Source of the DNA: Meiothermus ruber DSM 1279
Lineage (GTDB): Bacteria > Deinococcota > Deinococci > Deinococcales > Thermaceae
Assembly (NCBI RefSeq): GCF_000024425.1
Contig: NC_013946.1
Span: 1,302,001 to 1,366,000 of the forward strand
Direction of reading: 5' to 3'
Length of the DNA: 64,000 nucleotides
Made by a program: the position numbers and the translations under genes. Shown in pieces: positions 24,575 to 33,842 of the stretch (position 1 is the first letter of the stretch; each line of letters opens with the position of its first letter). The notes beneath the pieces are model-generated. The model had not been told where the DNA came from. It was given only the letters and a program-made list of their open reading frames with translations, and searched no databases.

Positions 24575-26302
24575 TTAGTGATAATGGGCCTCTTTGGCAC
24601 CGCGCGGGATGCGCACCGATTCCACCAGATCTTGTACTTCTTTGGGCGGCTCGGGGGTCATGCGCGAGACCACGATGGTGATGATCAGGTTGATCAACAT
24701 GCCCACGGTACCGATGCCTTCGGGGCTTACCCCAAAGAACCAGCGGGGCATACCAAAGTAGCTGGTGCCGATGATGTAACTGGCAGTGAAGACCAGACCC
24801 ACCACCATACCGGCGATGGCTCCCTCACGGGTGGTGCGCTTATCGAAGATGCCAAGCAGGATGGCGGGGAAGAAGCTGCTGGCAGCCAGCCCGAAGGCAA
24901 ACGCCACCAACTGCGCGATAAAGCCCGGTGGGTTTTGCCCAAAATATCCGGCGATCAGCACCGCTAGCAAAATTCCCACGCGGGCCACCAACAGACGCTG
25001 CCCCTCGGAGGCCCTTGGGTTGATGATGCGGTAATACAGGTCGTGTGAGAGCGCCGAAGAGATCACAATCAGCAGCCCCGATGCGGTGGAAAGCGCCGCG
25101 GCCAGACCACCTGCCGCCACCAGGGCGATGATCAGCGGGGCCAGCTTGGCTACCTCGGGGGTGGAAAGTACGATGATGTCGTTGTTGATGAACACCTCGT
25201 TGGCGCTGGTGGTATCGGGGTTGTTGACGTCGGGGCGGGTGGTGCCGGGGACAAACTTGAAGGCATTGCCCTTGGCAACAGTTACAATGCCGTTGCCGTC
25301 CTTATCCACAAAGCGCAGCAGACCGGTTTTCTCCCATTTGGCCACCCAGTCGATCTGGCGGACTTCCTCCAGGCTTTTACCGTGCAGGGTGTTGATCAGG
25401 TTGTAACGGGCAAACACCGAGACGGCCGGCGCGGTGGTGTAGAGCAGAGCGATGAAGAGCAAGGCCCAGCCAGCGGAGGCGCGTGCGTCCTTGACCGTGG
25501 GTACGGTGTAGAAGCGAATGATTACGTGGGGCAGGCCAGCCGTGCCGAACATCAAGCACGCTGTAATCAGCAGAATGTTCAGCATGTCGAAGCGCTGGAA
25601 CGGCTGGGTGTACTGGGTAAAGCCCAGGTCTACCTGTAGCTGGTTGAGCCGGCTGACGATGTCGCTAAAGGTAAGGGCTAGCTGGGGGATGGGGTTGCCG
25701 GTGAGGATGCTGGCAATGGCTACCGCTGGAATCAGGTAGGCGATAATCAGCACCGTGTACTGGGCCACCTGCGTCCAGGTGATGCCCTTCATCCCGCCCA
25801 GTACGGCGAAGAGTGCGGTAACGGCCACACCCACCCACAACCCGGTGGTGCTTTCGACCCCCAGGTAGCGGGCAAAAACCGTACCCACCCCTACGAGTTG
25901 TGGGATCACGTAGGTGAACGAGACGAACACCGCGGCGATCACGGCGACCACCCGAGCAGTCTGGGAGTAGTAGCGGTCGCCCACAAAGTCCGGGACGGTA
26001 AACTTGCCAAACTTGCGCAGGTATGGCGCCAGCAGCAAAGCCAGCAGCACATAGCCGCCGGTCCAGCCCATCAGGTAGATGGTGCCGTCGTAGCCCAGGG
26101 TGGAGATCAAGCCGGCCATCGAGATAAAGCTGGCCGCGCTCATCCAGTCGGCAGCGGTGGCCATGCCGTTGGCAATGGGGGGTACTCCACGCCCGGCCAC
26201 ATAAAAGCCCTCGGTCTCACGCACACGGGCCCAGATGCCGATTCCCACGTACAGGCCGAAGGTCAGGAGCACGATGATCCATGTCCAGAGTTCTACGCTC
26301 AT
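24575..26302 (-). CDS. Sodium:solute symporter, ActP-like (acetate-type)
   Basis: 575 residues of the SSS family with about 13 membrane segments. The N-terminus has GFYVAGRGVPPIANGMATAADWMSAASF, typical of the acetate/monocarboxylate branch paired with DUF4212 proteins; FTVPDFVGDRYYS and ASGLLIVISSALSHDLYY follow. The extra hydrophilic loop (about residues 315-380) with GNGIVTVAKGN is also seen in that branch. It probably takes up acetate or similar short acids with Na+. The ATG at 26302 follows AGGGGGCC and lies 10 nt after the DUF4212 gene, whose product is thought to be its partner subunit. The acetyl-CoA synthetase genes upstream fit this substrate. Confidence 0.9.
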   Translation of the reverse strand: MSVELWTWIIVLLTFGLYVGIGIWARVRETEGFYVAGRGVPPIANGMATAADWMSAASFISMAGLISTLGYDGTIYLMGWTGGYVLLALLLAPYLRKFGKFTVPDFVGDRYYSQTARVVAVIAAVFVSFTYVIPQLVGVGTVFARYLGVESTTGLWVGVAVTALFAVLGGMKGITWTQVAQYTVLIIAYLIPAVAIASILTGNPIPQLALTFSDIVSRLNQLQVDLGFTQYTQPFQRFDMLNILLITACLMFGTAGLPHVIIRFYTVPTVKDARASAGWALLFIALLYTTAPAVSVFARYNLINTLHGKSLEEVRQIDWVAKWEKTGLLRFVDKDGNGIVTVAKGNAFKFVPGTTRPDVNNPDTTSANEVFINNDIIVLSTPEVAKLAPLIIALVAAGGLAAALSTASGLLIVISSALSHDLYYRIINPRASEGQRLLVARVGILLAVLIAGYFGQNPPGFIAQLVAFAFGLAASSFFPAILLGIFDKRTTREGAIAGMVVGLVFTASYIIGTSYFGMPRWFFGVSPEGIGTVGMLINLIITIVVSRMTPEPPKEVQDLVESVRIPRGAKEAHYH

Positions 26303-26312
26303 TGGTGGCCCC

Positions 26313-26567
26313 CTATTCGTGCACGTCGAACTGCTGGTCAATCTTGTTCATCTGCGAGGCGTAGATGAAGATCAAGATGACGAAGATGATGATGGCACCC
26401 TGGTGGGCAAACCAAAAGCCCAGGGGAACCGACCCGAGCTTGATGTTGTTGAGCACATTAACCAACACAATCCCAAACCCATAGGAGACCACTGCCCAGA
26501 CGATGAGCAGGTTACGGATTAGGGTGATGTTGGCCTTCCAGTACGCATCGGCCTTTGCTTTATCCAT
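26313..26567 (-). CDS. DUF4212 small membrane partner of the symporter
   Basis: 84 residues with two membrane segments (LIRNLLIVWAVVSYGFGIVLV and FWFAHQGAIIIFVILIFIYA). The pattern AYWKAN near the start, the GFWFAHQG motif and the tail ending in NKIDQQFDVHE are those of the DUF4212 family found directly upstream of ActP-like symporters. The start at 26567 is fixed by GGAGGTAGGC. It probably stabilises or regulates the symporter. Confidence 0.92.
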   Translation of the reverse strand: MDKAKADAYWKANITLIRNLLIVWAVVSYGFGIVLVNVLNNIKLGSVPLGFWFAHQGAIIIFVILIFIYASQMNKIDQQFDVHE

Positions 26568-26967
26568 GCCTACCTCCATGTAGCACAAGTCCAGCCACCA
26601 TTGCTACGGGGGTGGTCGCTTTTGCGCGTTTCAGACTTGCGCCATGAATCTAATGCTCTTTTGTTGACTCGGTCAAGTTATTGCCAGTTTTTGTATATCT
26701 GCGAAAAGCGATGCAATTATTTGTTTTATGAGAATAGAGCGCATCGGCTCGGTGCCTATCTGGACGGTGCTGCAAGGGGCCAACACGCTGGTGAGCAGGC
26801 GAAACTTAAGCATCTGAAGCAAAGCAATGCTTATGAAAAACCAAGGCCTGCTTATCGCCGGGCCTGTGACCAATTGAGGAGGCGCTCCCTTTTGGGGGGC
26901 GGCATATATACCAACACATGATAGAGACAGCCTGTAGGGGTTTGAGGGCTGGTTTTTGAGACGGTGG
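26568..26967. other. Intergenic region upstream of the symporter operon
   Basis: This 400-bp stretch separates the ends of two minus-strand units. The symporter promoter (listed separately) is in its left half. Short plus-strand frames exist, such as 26728-26817 (29 codons), but none has a ribosome binding site or recognisable product. No clear terminator for the acs gene ending at 26968 was seen. Confidence 0.5.
26647..26676 (-). promoter_or_regulatory. Promoter of the DUF4212-symporter operon
   Basis: On the minus strand TTGACC (26671-26676) and TAGATT (26647-26652) are 18 nt apart, about 80 nt before the DUF4212 start. The -35 element lies within a small palindrome TTGAC-TCG-GTCAA (26664-26676) that could bind a regulator. 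Confidence 0.6.
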
Positions 26968-28851
26968 CTACTCCTCGAGCGTGCTCAAATCGCCGGGATC
27001 CCGCCCCATCTCCTGGGCCTTGAGCAGGCGGCGCAGAATTTTCCCGCTGCGGGTCTTGGGGAGCTTGTCCAGGAAAACCAGTTCACCGGGGGTGGCGATG
27101 GGGCCCAGCTCGAGCCGCACATGCTGCACGATTTCGTCTCGCAGGGCCTCGGTTTTTTCGTGTCCTACCCGTAAAACCACAAAAGCCTTGATGTTTTCAC
27201 CTTTGACAGGGTCGGGTACCCCAATTACCGCGGCCTCAGCCACCGCTGGGTGTGAGACCAGGGCGCTCTCTACGTCGGCGGTGCCGATGCGGTGCCCGGC
27301 CACGTTTAGCACATCGTCGGCCCGACCCAGCACCGCAAAGTAGCCCTCTGGGGTTTTGCTGGCCACGTCGCCGGCGGCATACACGTGGCCGGGGATTTCC
27401 GTCCAGTACTGGGCGTAGCGGGCGTGGTTGCCCCAGACCGTGCGCATCATGTGGGGGAAGGGGCGCTTGAGCGCGAGCAAGCCGCCGGTTCCGGGGGCTA
27501 CCTCGTGGCCCTCGGCATCCACCACCGTGGCCTCCACGCCGGGCAGGGGCACCCCTACAAAGCCGGGCCGGCCCTCCAGGGTGAGCGGGGTGCCCAGGGT
27601 GGGGCCGCCCAGTTCGGTCTGCCACCAGTTATCGGCCACAAAGCCGCGCTGGCCGCCCTCCATCAGGTGCTCAACCGCCCATTGCCAGGCCTCGGGGTTG
27701 AGGGGCTCGCCGGCCACCCCGATGAACCGCAGCGAGGAGAGGTCGTGCCGGGCGGGCCATTCGGGGCCAAACTTCATGAACATGCGAACCGCCGTGGGAG
27801 CGGTGAACATCACGTTGACCCGGTAGCGCTCGACGGCCTGCCAGATGGCGGCGGGGTTGGGGTGGTCGGGCGCGCCTTCCCGCAGCACGCTGGTGACGCC
27901 CTCGAGCAAAGGCGCGTACACGATGTAGCTGTGCCCCACAATCCAGCCGATGTCCGAGGTGGCCCAGTAGACATCGCTATCCTTCACATCGAAAAAGGTG
28001 CGCAGGTGGTAGGCGGTGCCCACCATGTAGCCCCCGTGCACGTGCACCACGCCCTTGGGTTTGCCGGTGGAGCCCGAGGTATAGAGGATAAACAGAGGGT
28101 GCTCGCTATCCAGCGGAACCGCTTCGGCCTCGGGTTTGTGCGACCAGAGCAGGTTGTTGAAGTCGTGAAAGCGAGGCCCCTCGGGCACGGCTTTGTTGCG
28201 GCAGAACCAGATGGTGTGAAGGTCTAGGTCTTCGATGGCCTGGAGCACGATGGACTCGAGGTCTACCGGCTTGCCCCGGCGGTAGCTCACGTCCCCGGCG
28301 ATTACCAGCCTGGCCCCGGCGTCCATGATGCGCTCGCGCAAGGCTGAAACCCCCAGCCCGGCATAGACCACCGAGTGAATGGCGCCAATGCGGGCACAGG
28401 CCAGCATGGCAATAACGCCTTCCAGGGTGAGGGGCATGTAGATGATGACCCGATCGCCTTTTTCCACCCCCAACGCTCTGAGCCCGCTTGCAAAGCGTGA
28501 GACCCGATCCAACAGCTCGCCATAGGTCAGCTTTTGCTCGCTGCCGTCCTCGCTTAAGTACAGGAGCGCGACCTGGTTGCGCTTGGCGCCCTGGGCATGG
28601 CGATCCAGGGCGTTGTAGGTGATGTTGGTCTGGCCGCCCACAAACCAGCGGTGGTCGGGGAAGTTCCACTCTAGCACCTGCCCAAAGGGCCGGAACCAGT
28701 GAAACCGCCGGGCCTGTTCACCCCAGAACGCCTCAGGGTCTTGCAGGCTGCGGGTGTACTCGGCCCAGAAGTCGGACAGGTTGGCCTGGTTTCGCTGGGC
28801 CTCGGGGGCCTGGTAGCTGACCTTGGGTTTTAGCAGTTGCTCGAGTTCCAT
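26968..28851 (-). CDS. AMP-forming acetyl-CoA synthetase-like acyl-CoA ligase
   Basis: 627 residues of the ANL superfamily, acetyl-CoA synthetase branch. The N-terminal ACAS-type segment has ARRFHWFRPFGQVLEWN; the phosphate loop is [15 protein letters not shown] (about residue 255), followed by TADLGW-like SDIGWIVGHSY, WWQTELGG near 395, and [17 protein letters not shown] with the catalytic A10 Lys near residue 603. It should activate acetate or another short acid to acyl-CoA using ATP. The start at 28851 (MELEQLL, ribosome site GGAGGC) is preferred because the frame upstream to 29550 only reads the antisense-free shadow of the adjacent gene. It is 154 nt downstream of the IclR-synthetase fusion and the two synthetases share a near-identical C-terminal end (GDLSTLE). 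Confidence 0.9.
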   Translation of the reverse strand: MELEQLLKPKVSYQAPEAQRNQANLSDFWAEYTRSLQDPEAFWGEQARRFHWFRPFGQVLEWNFPDHRWFVGGQTNITYNALDRHAQGAKRNQVALLYLSEDGSEQKLTYGELLDRVSRFASGLRALGVEKGDRVIIYMPLTLEGVIAMLACARIGAIHSVVYAGLGVSALRERIMDAGARLVIAGDVSYRRGKPVDLESIVLQAIEDLDLHTIWFCRNKAVPEGPRFHDFNNLLWSHKPEAEAVPLDSEHPLFILYTSGSTGKPKGVVHVHGGYMVGTAYHLRTFFDVKDSDVYWATSDIGWIVGHSYIVYAPLLEGVTSVLREGAPDHPNPAAIWQAVERYRVNVMFTAPTAVRMFMKFGPEWPARHDLSSLRFIGVAGEPLNPEAWQWAVEHLMEGGQRGFVADNWWQTELGGPTLGTPLTLEGRPGFVGVPLPGVEATVVDAEGHEVAPGTGGLLALKRPFPHMMRTVWGNHARYAQYWTEIPGHVYAAGDVASKTPEGYFAVLGRADDVLNVAGHRIGTADVESALVSHPAVAEAAVIGVPDPVKGENIKAFVVLRVGHEKTEALRDEIVQHVRLELGPIATPGELVFLDKLPKTRSGKILRRLLKAQEMGRDPGDLSTLEE

Positions 28852-29005
28852 AAGGGGCCTCCGGTTGTTGCGGCGCTGCTGCTTAACCGAGCGCTTCTCA
28901 AAACCTTGCCGCTGGGGCTTGTGGCAAAAATAGAGGAAACCGCTGTGGCAAGAACCCTGACCGGAGGGGGCTTGAAACACCTGGCCCAACGAGCTTGCTG
29001 CATAC

Positions 29006-31648
29006 TCACGGCTCCAGGGTGGACAGGTCGCCCGGATCGTTGCCGAGCTCCTGGGCTTTGAGCAGGCGGCGCAGGATTTTGCCGCTTTTGGTGCGGGGTA
29101 GCTGGTCGAGGATTTCGACCTCGGTGGGCAGGTGGATATTGCCCAGTTGGCGGCGCAGGTGGGCTTGCAGTTTGTCGGCCAGGATGGCGCGCACCTCGAG
29201 GCTGGCCTCGCGGGTTTTGAGCACCACGTATACCTTAATGACCTCACCGACCTCGGGGTTGGGAATCCCCACCGCGGCCACTTCGGCCACCGAAGGGTGC
29301 GAGAGCATGGCCCCCTCGATCTCAGCCGTACCGATACGCATCTCCCCGGCCTTGATGACGTCGTCGGAGCGGCCCAGCAGGGCGATATAGCCCTCTTTAT
29401 CCCGCACGGCGATATCGCCGGTGCTGTAGCAGCCGGGAATGCGGCTCCACTGCTCGAGGTAGCGCTCATCGTTGTTCCAGAAGGTGCGCATGAAATGGGG
29501 GAAGGGCTGGCTGATGACCAGGTGGCCTTTCTGGCCGGGGGGTAGCTCACGCCCCAAGGAGTCCACCACGCGCACCTCCACCCCTGGCAGGGGCAGGCCG
29601 ACCTTGCCGGGTTTGGCCGGCATGCACACGGGGGTGGAGAGGCACGGGCCCCCGGTCTCGGTCTGCCACCAGTGATCCACCACGTGGGCCAGGTGTTTGG
29701 CGGCCCAGTGCCAGATCTCGGGGGCCAGATACTCCCCCACGCTGGCCACCAGCCGGAGGTCGGAAAGCTGGGCCTTCTGGGCGAATTCGTCGCCGTGCTT
29801 GCGCAGGGTGCGTAGCCAGGTGGGGCTGATGATCAGTACGTTGACCCCGCAGTCCTCCAGGGTCTCATAGAAGCTGCTGGCATCGGGGTAGTCGAGCCGC
29901 TCGGCCCGCAGTACGGTGGTGAGTCCTTCCAGCAAGGGTGCATACAGCCCGTAGCTGTGCCCCACAATCCAGGAGAGGTCGGCGGTGGCCCAGGAGATCT
30001 CGCCGTCCTTCAGGTCGAAGAGGGTGCGCAGGTGGTAGGTGATGCCCACCATATAGCCCCCGTGCACGTGCACCACGCCCTTGGGCTTGCCGGTGGAACC
30101 CGAGGTGTACAGGATGAACAAGGGGTGTTCGCTGTCGACCGGCAGGGCGGGGGTGGTGGGCCGGTGGGCCTCGATTAAATCCCAGAATTCCAGCGGCCTG
30201 ACCGCGCCGCCCCGGCTGAACCACAGCACCGGTATATCCAGGCCCTGGATGGCCTCCTCGAGCACATGGCTGAAGTGCAGGGTGCGCCCGCCCTGGTACA
30301 TGCGGTCGGCCGCCACCAGCAGCCGGGCCTGGGTATCCTCCAGGCGTTCGCGCAGGGCCTGGCTGCCCAGGCCGGCAGGAATGGCCACGTGCACCGCCCC
30401 GATGCGGGCGCAGGCCAGAAAGGTCAGGGCCATCTCCAGCCCGGTGGGCATATACACCGCCACCCGGTCGCCGGGCTTGATGCCCAGCGACAGCAGCCCA
30501 CCGGCCAGCCGGGCGGCCAGGTCGCGCAGCTCGCGGTAGGTTAGCTTGTGCACTGTGCCGTCCCCGGCCAGGGCCATCAGGGCCAGTTGATTGCGGCGTG
30601 GCCCGTCGGCGTGCCGATCCAGGGCGTTGTAGGTGATGTTGGTGGTGGCCCCCACAAACCAGCGATGGTAGGGGCCGTCCACTTCGCGAACCCGCTTCCA
30701 GGGGTTGAACCAGTGGAAGCGCTCAGCCCATTCACCCCAAAAAGCCTCGGGCTGCTCGAGGCTGCGCCGATACTCGGCAGGGTAGTCCTTGAGGTTGGCT
30801 TTTTCCACCAGGGGCCTGGGGGCCCAGACGGGGGTTTCTTCGCTGGATGCGCCCAGGTAAACGGGCTCGCTGGAGGGTAAGGGCTTGCTATCGCTGGGTG
30901 GGGTGTGTTCGACCTGGACGCGGCTGGAAGCAGCCCTGGCTACCTCCTGCACAGCTTGCACCAGCCGGGTGAAGGCATAAGGAAAGCGCCTCGAGGGCAC
31001 CACCACCCCAAAGGCTCCTATCACCGTACCGTCCGGGCTGAAAATGGGGGCGGCCACCCCGGAGATGCCGTCGGCGTGCTCCTCGAGCTCCACGGCAAAC
31101 CCCATCTGGCGCACCTTGGCCAGCTCTTCCTCCAGGGTCAGGGGGTCGGTGATGGTGAGCCGGGTATAAGCCTTCAGATCTTGCAGGTGGGGGGCCTGGG
31201 CCTGGCTGTCCATATAGGCCAGCACGGCTTTGCCTAAAGCCAGGGCATGAAAGCCTTCAGACACCTGATCCACGAGGCCGGCCAGCTTGGGCAGGCCCTG
31301 CCGCCCGCGGGTGGACAGGCGCAGCTTGCCGTCGCGATCCAGCAGGGCCAGGTAGGTGCGCTCACGGGTGCGCAGGTAAAGCTCTTCCAGCGCATCCGAT
31401 AGCTTCTCAGGCTCGGCCAGGCGGTTGGGTGAGGGCGCCAGGGCGTTTTTGGATAGCCGGTAGGTGCTACCGTCCCGTTCGGCAAACCCTTCCGAGACCA
31501 GGCTGGCCAGCAGGGCGTAGGCGGTGGAAAGGCTTTTGCCTAAAAAAGCGGCCAGACGGGCAGCCTCCACCCCCTCGGGGTGTTCGGCCAGGTAGGCCAG
31601 CACCCTTAGCGCCGCTTGAACGGTGGTGAGTTTGCGACTCTGTGCCAT
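29006..31648 (-). CDS. IclR-type regulator fused to an acetyl-CoA-synthetase-like enzyme
   Basis: One uninterrupted 880-codon frame. Residues 1-60 are an IclR winged helix (TTVQAALRVLAYLAEHPEGVEAARLA, LSTAYALLASLVSEGFAER). Residues about 75-245 are the IclR effector-binding domain (LSTRGRQGLPKLAGLV, ALGKAVLAYM, GFAVELEEHADGISGVAAPIF, VIGAFGVVVPS). A Pro/Ser-rich linker (about 248-275) follows, then a complete AMP-forming synthetase: [27 protein letters not shown] near 515, [22 protein letters not shown] near 650, and PRTKSGKILRRLL with the A10 Lys near 860. All catalytic motifs of the enzyme and all parts of a DNA-binding regulator are present, so one protein could both activate a short acid and control transcription in response to it. 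It is divergent from acsA. No frameshift or stop separates the halves. Confidence 0.92.
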   Translation of the reverse strand: MAQSRKLTTVQAALRVLAYLAEHPEGVEAARLAAFLGKSLSTAYALLASLVSEGFAERDGSTYRLSKNALAPSPNRLAEPEKLSDALEELYLRTRERTYLALLDRDGKLRLSTRGRQGLPKLAGLVDQVSEGFHALALGKAVLAYMDSQAQAPHLQDLKAYTRLTITDPLTLEEELAKVRQMGFAVELEEHADGISGVAAPIFSPDGTVIGAFGVVVPSRRFPYAFTRLVQAVQEVARAASSRVQVEHTPPSDSKPLPSSEPVYLGASSEETPVWAPRPLVEKANLKDYPAEYRRSLEQPEAFWGEWAERFHWFNPWKRVREVDGPYHRWFVGATTNITYNALDRHADGPRRNQLALMALAGDGTVHKLTYRELRDLAARLAGGLLSLGIKPGDRVAVYMPTGLEMALTFLACARIGAVHVAIPAGLGSQALRERLEDTQARLLVAADRMYQGGRTLHFSHVLEEAIQGLDIPVLWFSRGGAVRPLEFWDLIEAHRPTTPALPVDSEHPLFILYTSGSTGKPKGVVHVHGGYMVGITYHLRTLFDLKDGEISWATADLSWIVGHSYGLYAPLLEGLTTVLRAERLDYPDASSFYETLEDCGVNVLIISPTWLRTLRKHGDEFAQKAQLSDLRLVASVGEYLAPEIWHWAAKHLAHVVDHWWQTETGGPCLSTPVCMPAKPGKVGLPLPGVEVRVVDSLGRELPPGQKGHLVISQPFPHFMRTFWNNDERYLEQWSRIPGCYSTGDIAVRDKEGYIALLGRSDDVIKAGEMRIGTAEIEGAMLSHPSVAEVAAVGIPNPEVGEVIKVYVVLKTREASLEVRAILADKLQAHLRRQLGNIHLPTEVEILDQLPRTKSGKILRRLLKAQELGNDPGDLSTLEP

Positions 31649-31787
31649 AGGTCTTCGGGTTGCTGCACCGTATGATCAAAGGAAGACCAGCGCAGGCTCA
31701 TCTGGGTTCTGCGGCTATGATGGCCTGGATTGCTCTGGGCTGTCAAGTAAAGCCGGGTTTCGCATATTTGCCGAAGCCCAGTCTTTC

Positions 31788-31816
31788 TTGACGCCGACCC
31801 CTGCCCCGCCTATGCT
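31788..31816 (+). promoter_or_regulatory. Promoter of acsA
   Basis: TTGACG (31788-31793), a 17-nt spacer and TATGCT (31811-31816) give a near-consensus sigma-70-type promoter 56 nt before the acsA ATG. Confidence 0.75.
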
Positions 31817-31837
31817 CACCAACAAACGACCCCTTGA

Positions 31838-31855
31838 TTCGGTAGCCTAACCGAA
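31838..31855. promoter_or_regulatory. Palindrome in the acsA leader, candidate IclR-type operator
   Basis: TTCGGT-AGCCTA-ACCGAA is a perfect 6-bp inverted repeat starting 21 nt after the acsA -10 element, in the divergent region shared with the IclR-synthetase fusion. Position and symmetry suit a roadblock operator for the fused regulator. It could also form an RNA hairpin in the leader. Confidence 0.5.
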
Positions 31856-31872
31856 CCCAGAAGAGGTAATTT

Positions 31873-33819
31873 ATGGAAAAAATCGAAGCGGTTCTAAAGG
31901 AGGAGCGGGTTTTTCAACCCTCGGAGGATTTTCGGCAGGCGGCCCGTATTCGTCGGCTCGAGGACTACGAGGCCCTTTACCGCGAGAGCCTCCAAGAGCC
32001 CGAAAAGTTCTGGAGCCGGGTAGCCTCGGAGCTACACTGGTTCAAGCCCTGGGATAAGGTGCTCGAGTGGAACCCCCCCAACGCCAAGTGGTTCATCGGG
32101 GGGCAGCTCAACCTTTCCTACAACTGCCTGGATCGCCACCTCGCAACCCGTGGCAACAAGGCTGCCATCATCTTTGAGGGGGAGCCGGGCGACTCGCGCA
32201 TCCTCACCTACCAGCAATTGCACCGCGAGGTGAGCAAGTTTGCCAACGTGCTTAAAGGGCTGGGGGTGCGGAAGGGCGACCGTGTGACCATCTACCTGCC
32301 CATGATCCCCGAGGCTGCCATCGCCATGCTGGCCTGTGTGCGCATTGGGGCGGTGCACTCGGTGGTGTTTGGGGGCTTCTCGGCCTCGGCCCTGGCCGAC
32401 CGGATTAATGACGCGCAGGCCAAGGTGCTCATCACCGCCGACGGTGGCTGGCGGCGGGGGAACGTGGTACCGCTCAAGGTCAACAGCGACGAGGCTTTAG
32501 CCGATGCCAAATCCGTTGAGCAGGTGGTGGTGGTGCGGCGCACCGGCCACGAGGTTCCTATGGAGCGGGGCCGCGACCACTGGTACCACGAGCTGATGGC
32601 CTCGGCCTCACCCGACTGCCCCCCCGAGCCCATGGACGCCGAAGACCCTCTTTTCATCCTGTATACCTCGGGTTCCACCGGCAAGCCCAAAGGGGTTTTG
32701 CACACCACCGGGGGCTACTCGGTGTATACCTACCTGACCGCCCAGTACATCTTCGACCTCAAGGAGTCCGATACCTACTTCTGCACGGCGGATGTGGGCT
32801 GGATTACCGGTCACAGCTATGTGGTGTATGGGCTGCTGCAAAACGGGGCCACCACCCTGATGTACGAAGGCGCGCCCAACACACCGGACGAGGGCCGCAT
32901 CTGGAGCATCATTGAAAAATACAGTGTGAGCATCCTGTACACCGCGCCCACGGCCATTCGCGCCTTTATGAAGTGGGGCGAGCAGTGGCCCCTCAAGTAC
33001 AACCTCTCGAGCCTCCGCCTGCTGGGCTCGGTAGGGGAGCCCATCAACCCCGAGGCCTGGTTCTGGTACTACAAGGTGATCGGCAAGGAGCGCTGCCCCA
33101 TCGTGGATACCTGGTGGCAGACCGAGACCGGCGGGATCATGATCACCACCCTGCCGGGTGTGCACCCCATGAAGCCCGGTCATGCCGGCAAGCCCTTCTT
33201 TGGGGTACAGCCCGAAATTGTAGACACCTCGGGCCAGCCGGTGAACAACCCCGACGAGGGCGGCCACCTGATCATCCAGAAACCCTGGCCCTCCATGCTG
33301 CGCACGGTCTGGGGCGACCCGGAGCGCTTCGAGCGGCAGTATTTTTCCCAGTACCCCGGCAACTACTTCACCGGCGACGGGGCCCGGCGCGACGAAGACG
33401 GCTATTACCTGATTCTGGGCCGGGTGGACGACGTGCTCAACGTTTCGGGTCACCGCCTGGGCACCATGGAGGTCGAAAGCGCCCTGGTCTCGCACCCGGC
33501 GGTGGCTGAGGCGGCGGTGGTGGGGCGGCCCGACCCCATCAAAGGTGAGGGCATTGTGGCCTTTGTAACCCTCAAGACCGGTTTCAGCCCCAGCGCTGAG
33601 CTGGCCCAGGAACTCAAGGCCCATGTGGTCAAGGCCATTGGGGCCATTGCCCGCCCCGACGAGATTCGCCTGACCGATGCCCTGCCCAAAACCCGCTCCG
33701 GCAAGATTATGCGCCGCCTGCTGCGGCAGGTGGCCTCGGGTGAGGAGATCAAGGGGGATACCAGCACCCTCGAGGATCGGGGGGTGGTGGAGCGGTTGAA
33801 ATCCACCCCCGCGCAGTAG
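31873..33819 (+). CDS. acsA: Acetyl-CoA synthetase (AMP-forming)
   Basis: 648 residues, the normal length of bacterial Acs. The ACAS N-terminal segment ([17 protein letters not shown]), [18 protein letters not shown], the phosphate loop [20 protein letters not shown] near 262, [25 protein letters not shown] near 415, [28 protein letters not shown] and the A10 region [14 protein letters not shown] near 606 (catalytic Lys, the usual site of reversible acetylation) are all present. It makes acetyl-CoA from acetate, ATP and CoA. AGAGGTAATTT precedes the ATG. It has its own promoter and is divergent from the IclR-synthetase fusion. Confidence 0.96.
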   Translation: MEKIEAVLKEERVFQPSEDFRQAARIRRLEDYEALYRESLQEPEKFWSRVASELHWFKPWDKVLEWNPPNAKWFIGGQLNLSYNCLDRHLATRGNKAAIIFEGEPGDSRILTYQQLHREVSKFANVLKGLGVRKGDRVTIYLPMIPEAAIAMLACVRIGAVHSVVFGGFSASALADRINDAQAKVLITADGGWRRGNVVPLKVNSDEALADAKSVEQVVVVRRTGHEVPMERGRDHWYHELMASASPDCPPEPMDAEDPLFILYTSGSTGKPKGVLHTTGGYSVYTYLTAQYIFDLKESDTYFCTADVGWITGHSYVVYGLLQNGATTLMYEGAPNTPDEGRIWSIIEKYSVSILYTAPTAIRAFMKWGEQWPLKYNLSSLRLLGSVGEPINPEAWFWYYKVIGKERCPIVDTWWQTETGGIMITTLPGVHPMKPGHAGKPFFGVQPEIVDTSGQPVNNPDEGGHLIIQKPWPSMLRTVWGDPERFERQYFSQYPGNYFTGDGARRDEDGYYLILGRVDDVLNVSGHRLGTMEVESALVSHPAVAEAAVVGRPDPIKGEGIVAFVTLKTGFSPSAELAQELKAHVVKAIGAIARPDEIRLTDALPKTRSGKIMRRLLRQVASGEEIKGDTSTLEDRGVVERLKSTPAQ

Positions 33820-33842
33820 CTTTTATAAGGGAGCAGGGGTGT

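Noticed and set aside
28852-29550. N-terminal extension of the acs gene (open frame 26968-29550)
   Set aside because: These residues overlap the IclR-ACS gene in another frame on the same strand, are low-complexity, and the ACS family starts at MELEQLL with a ribosome site at 28851.
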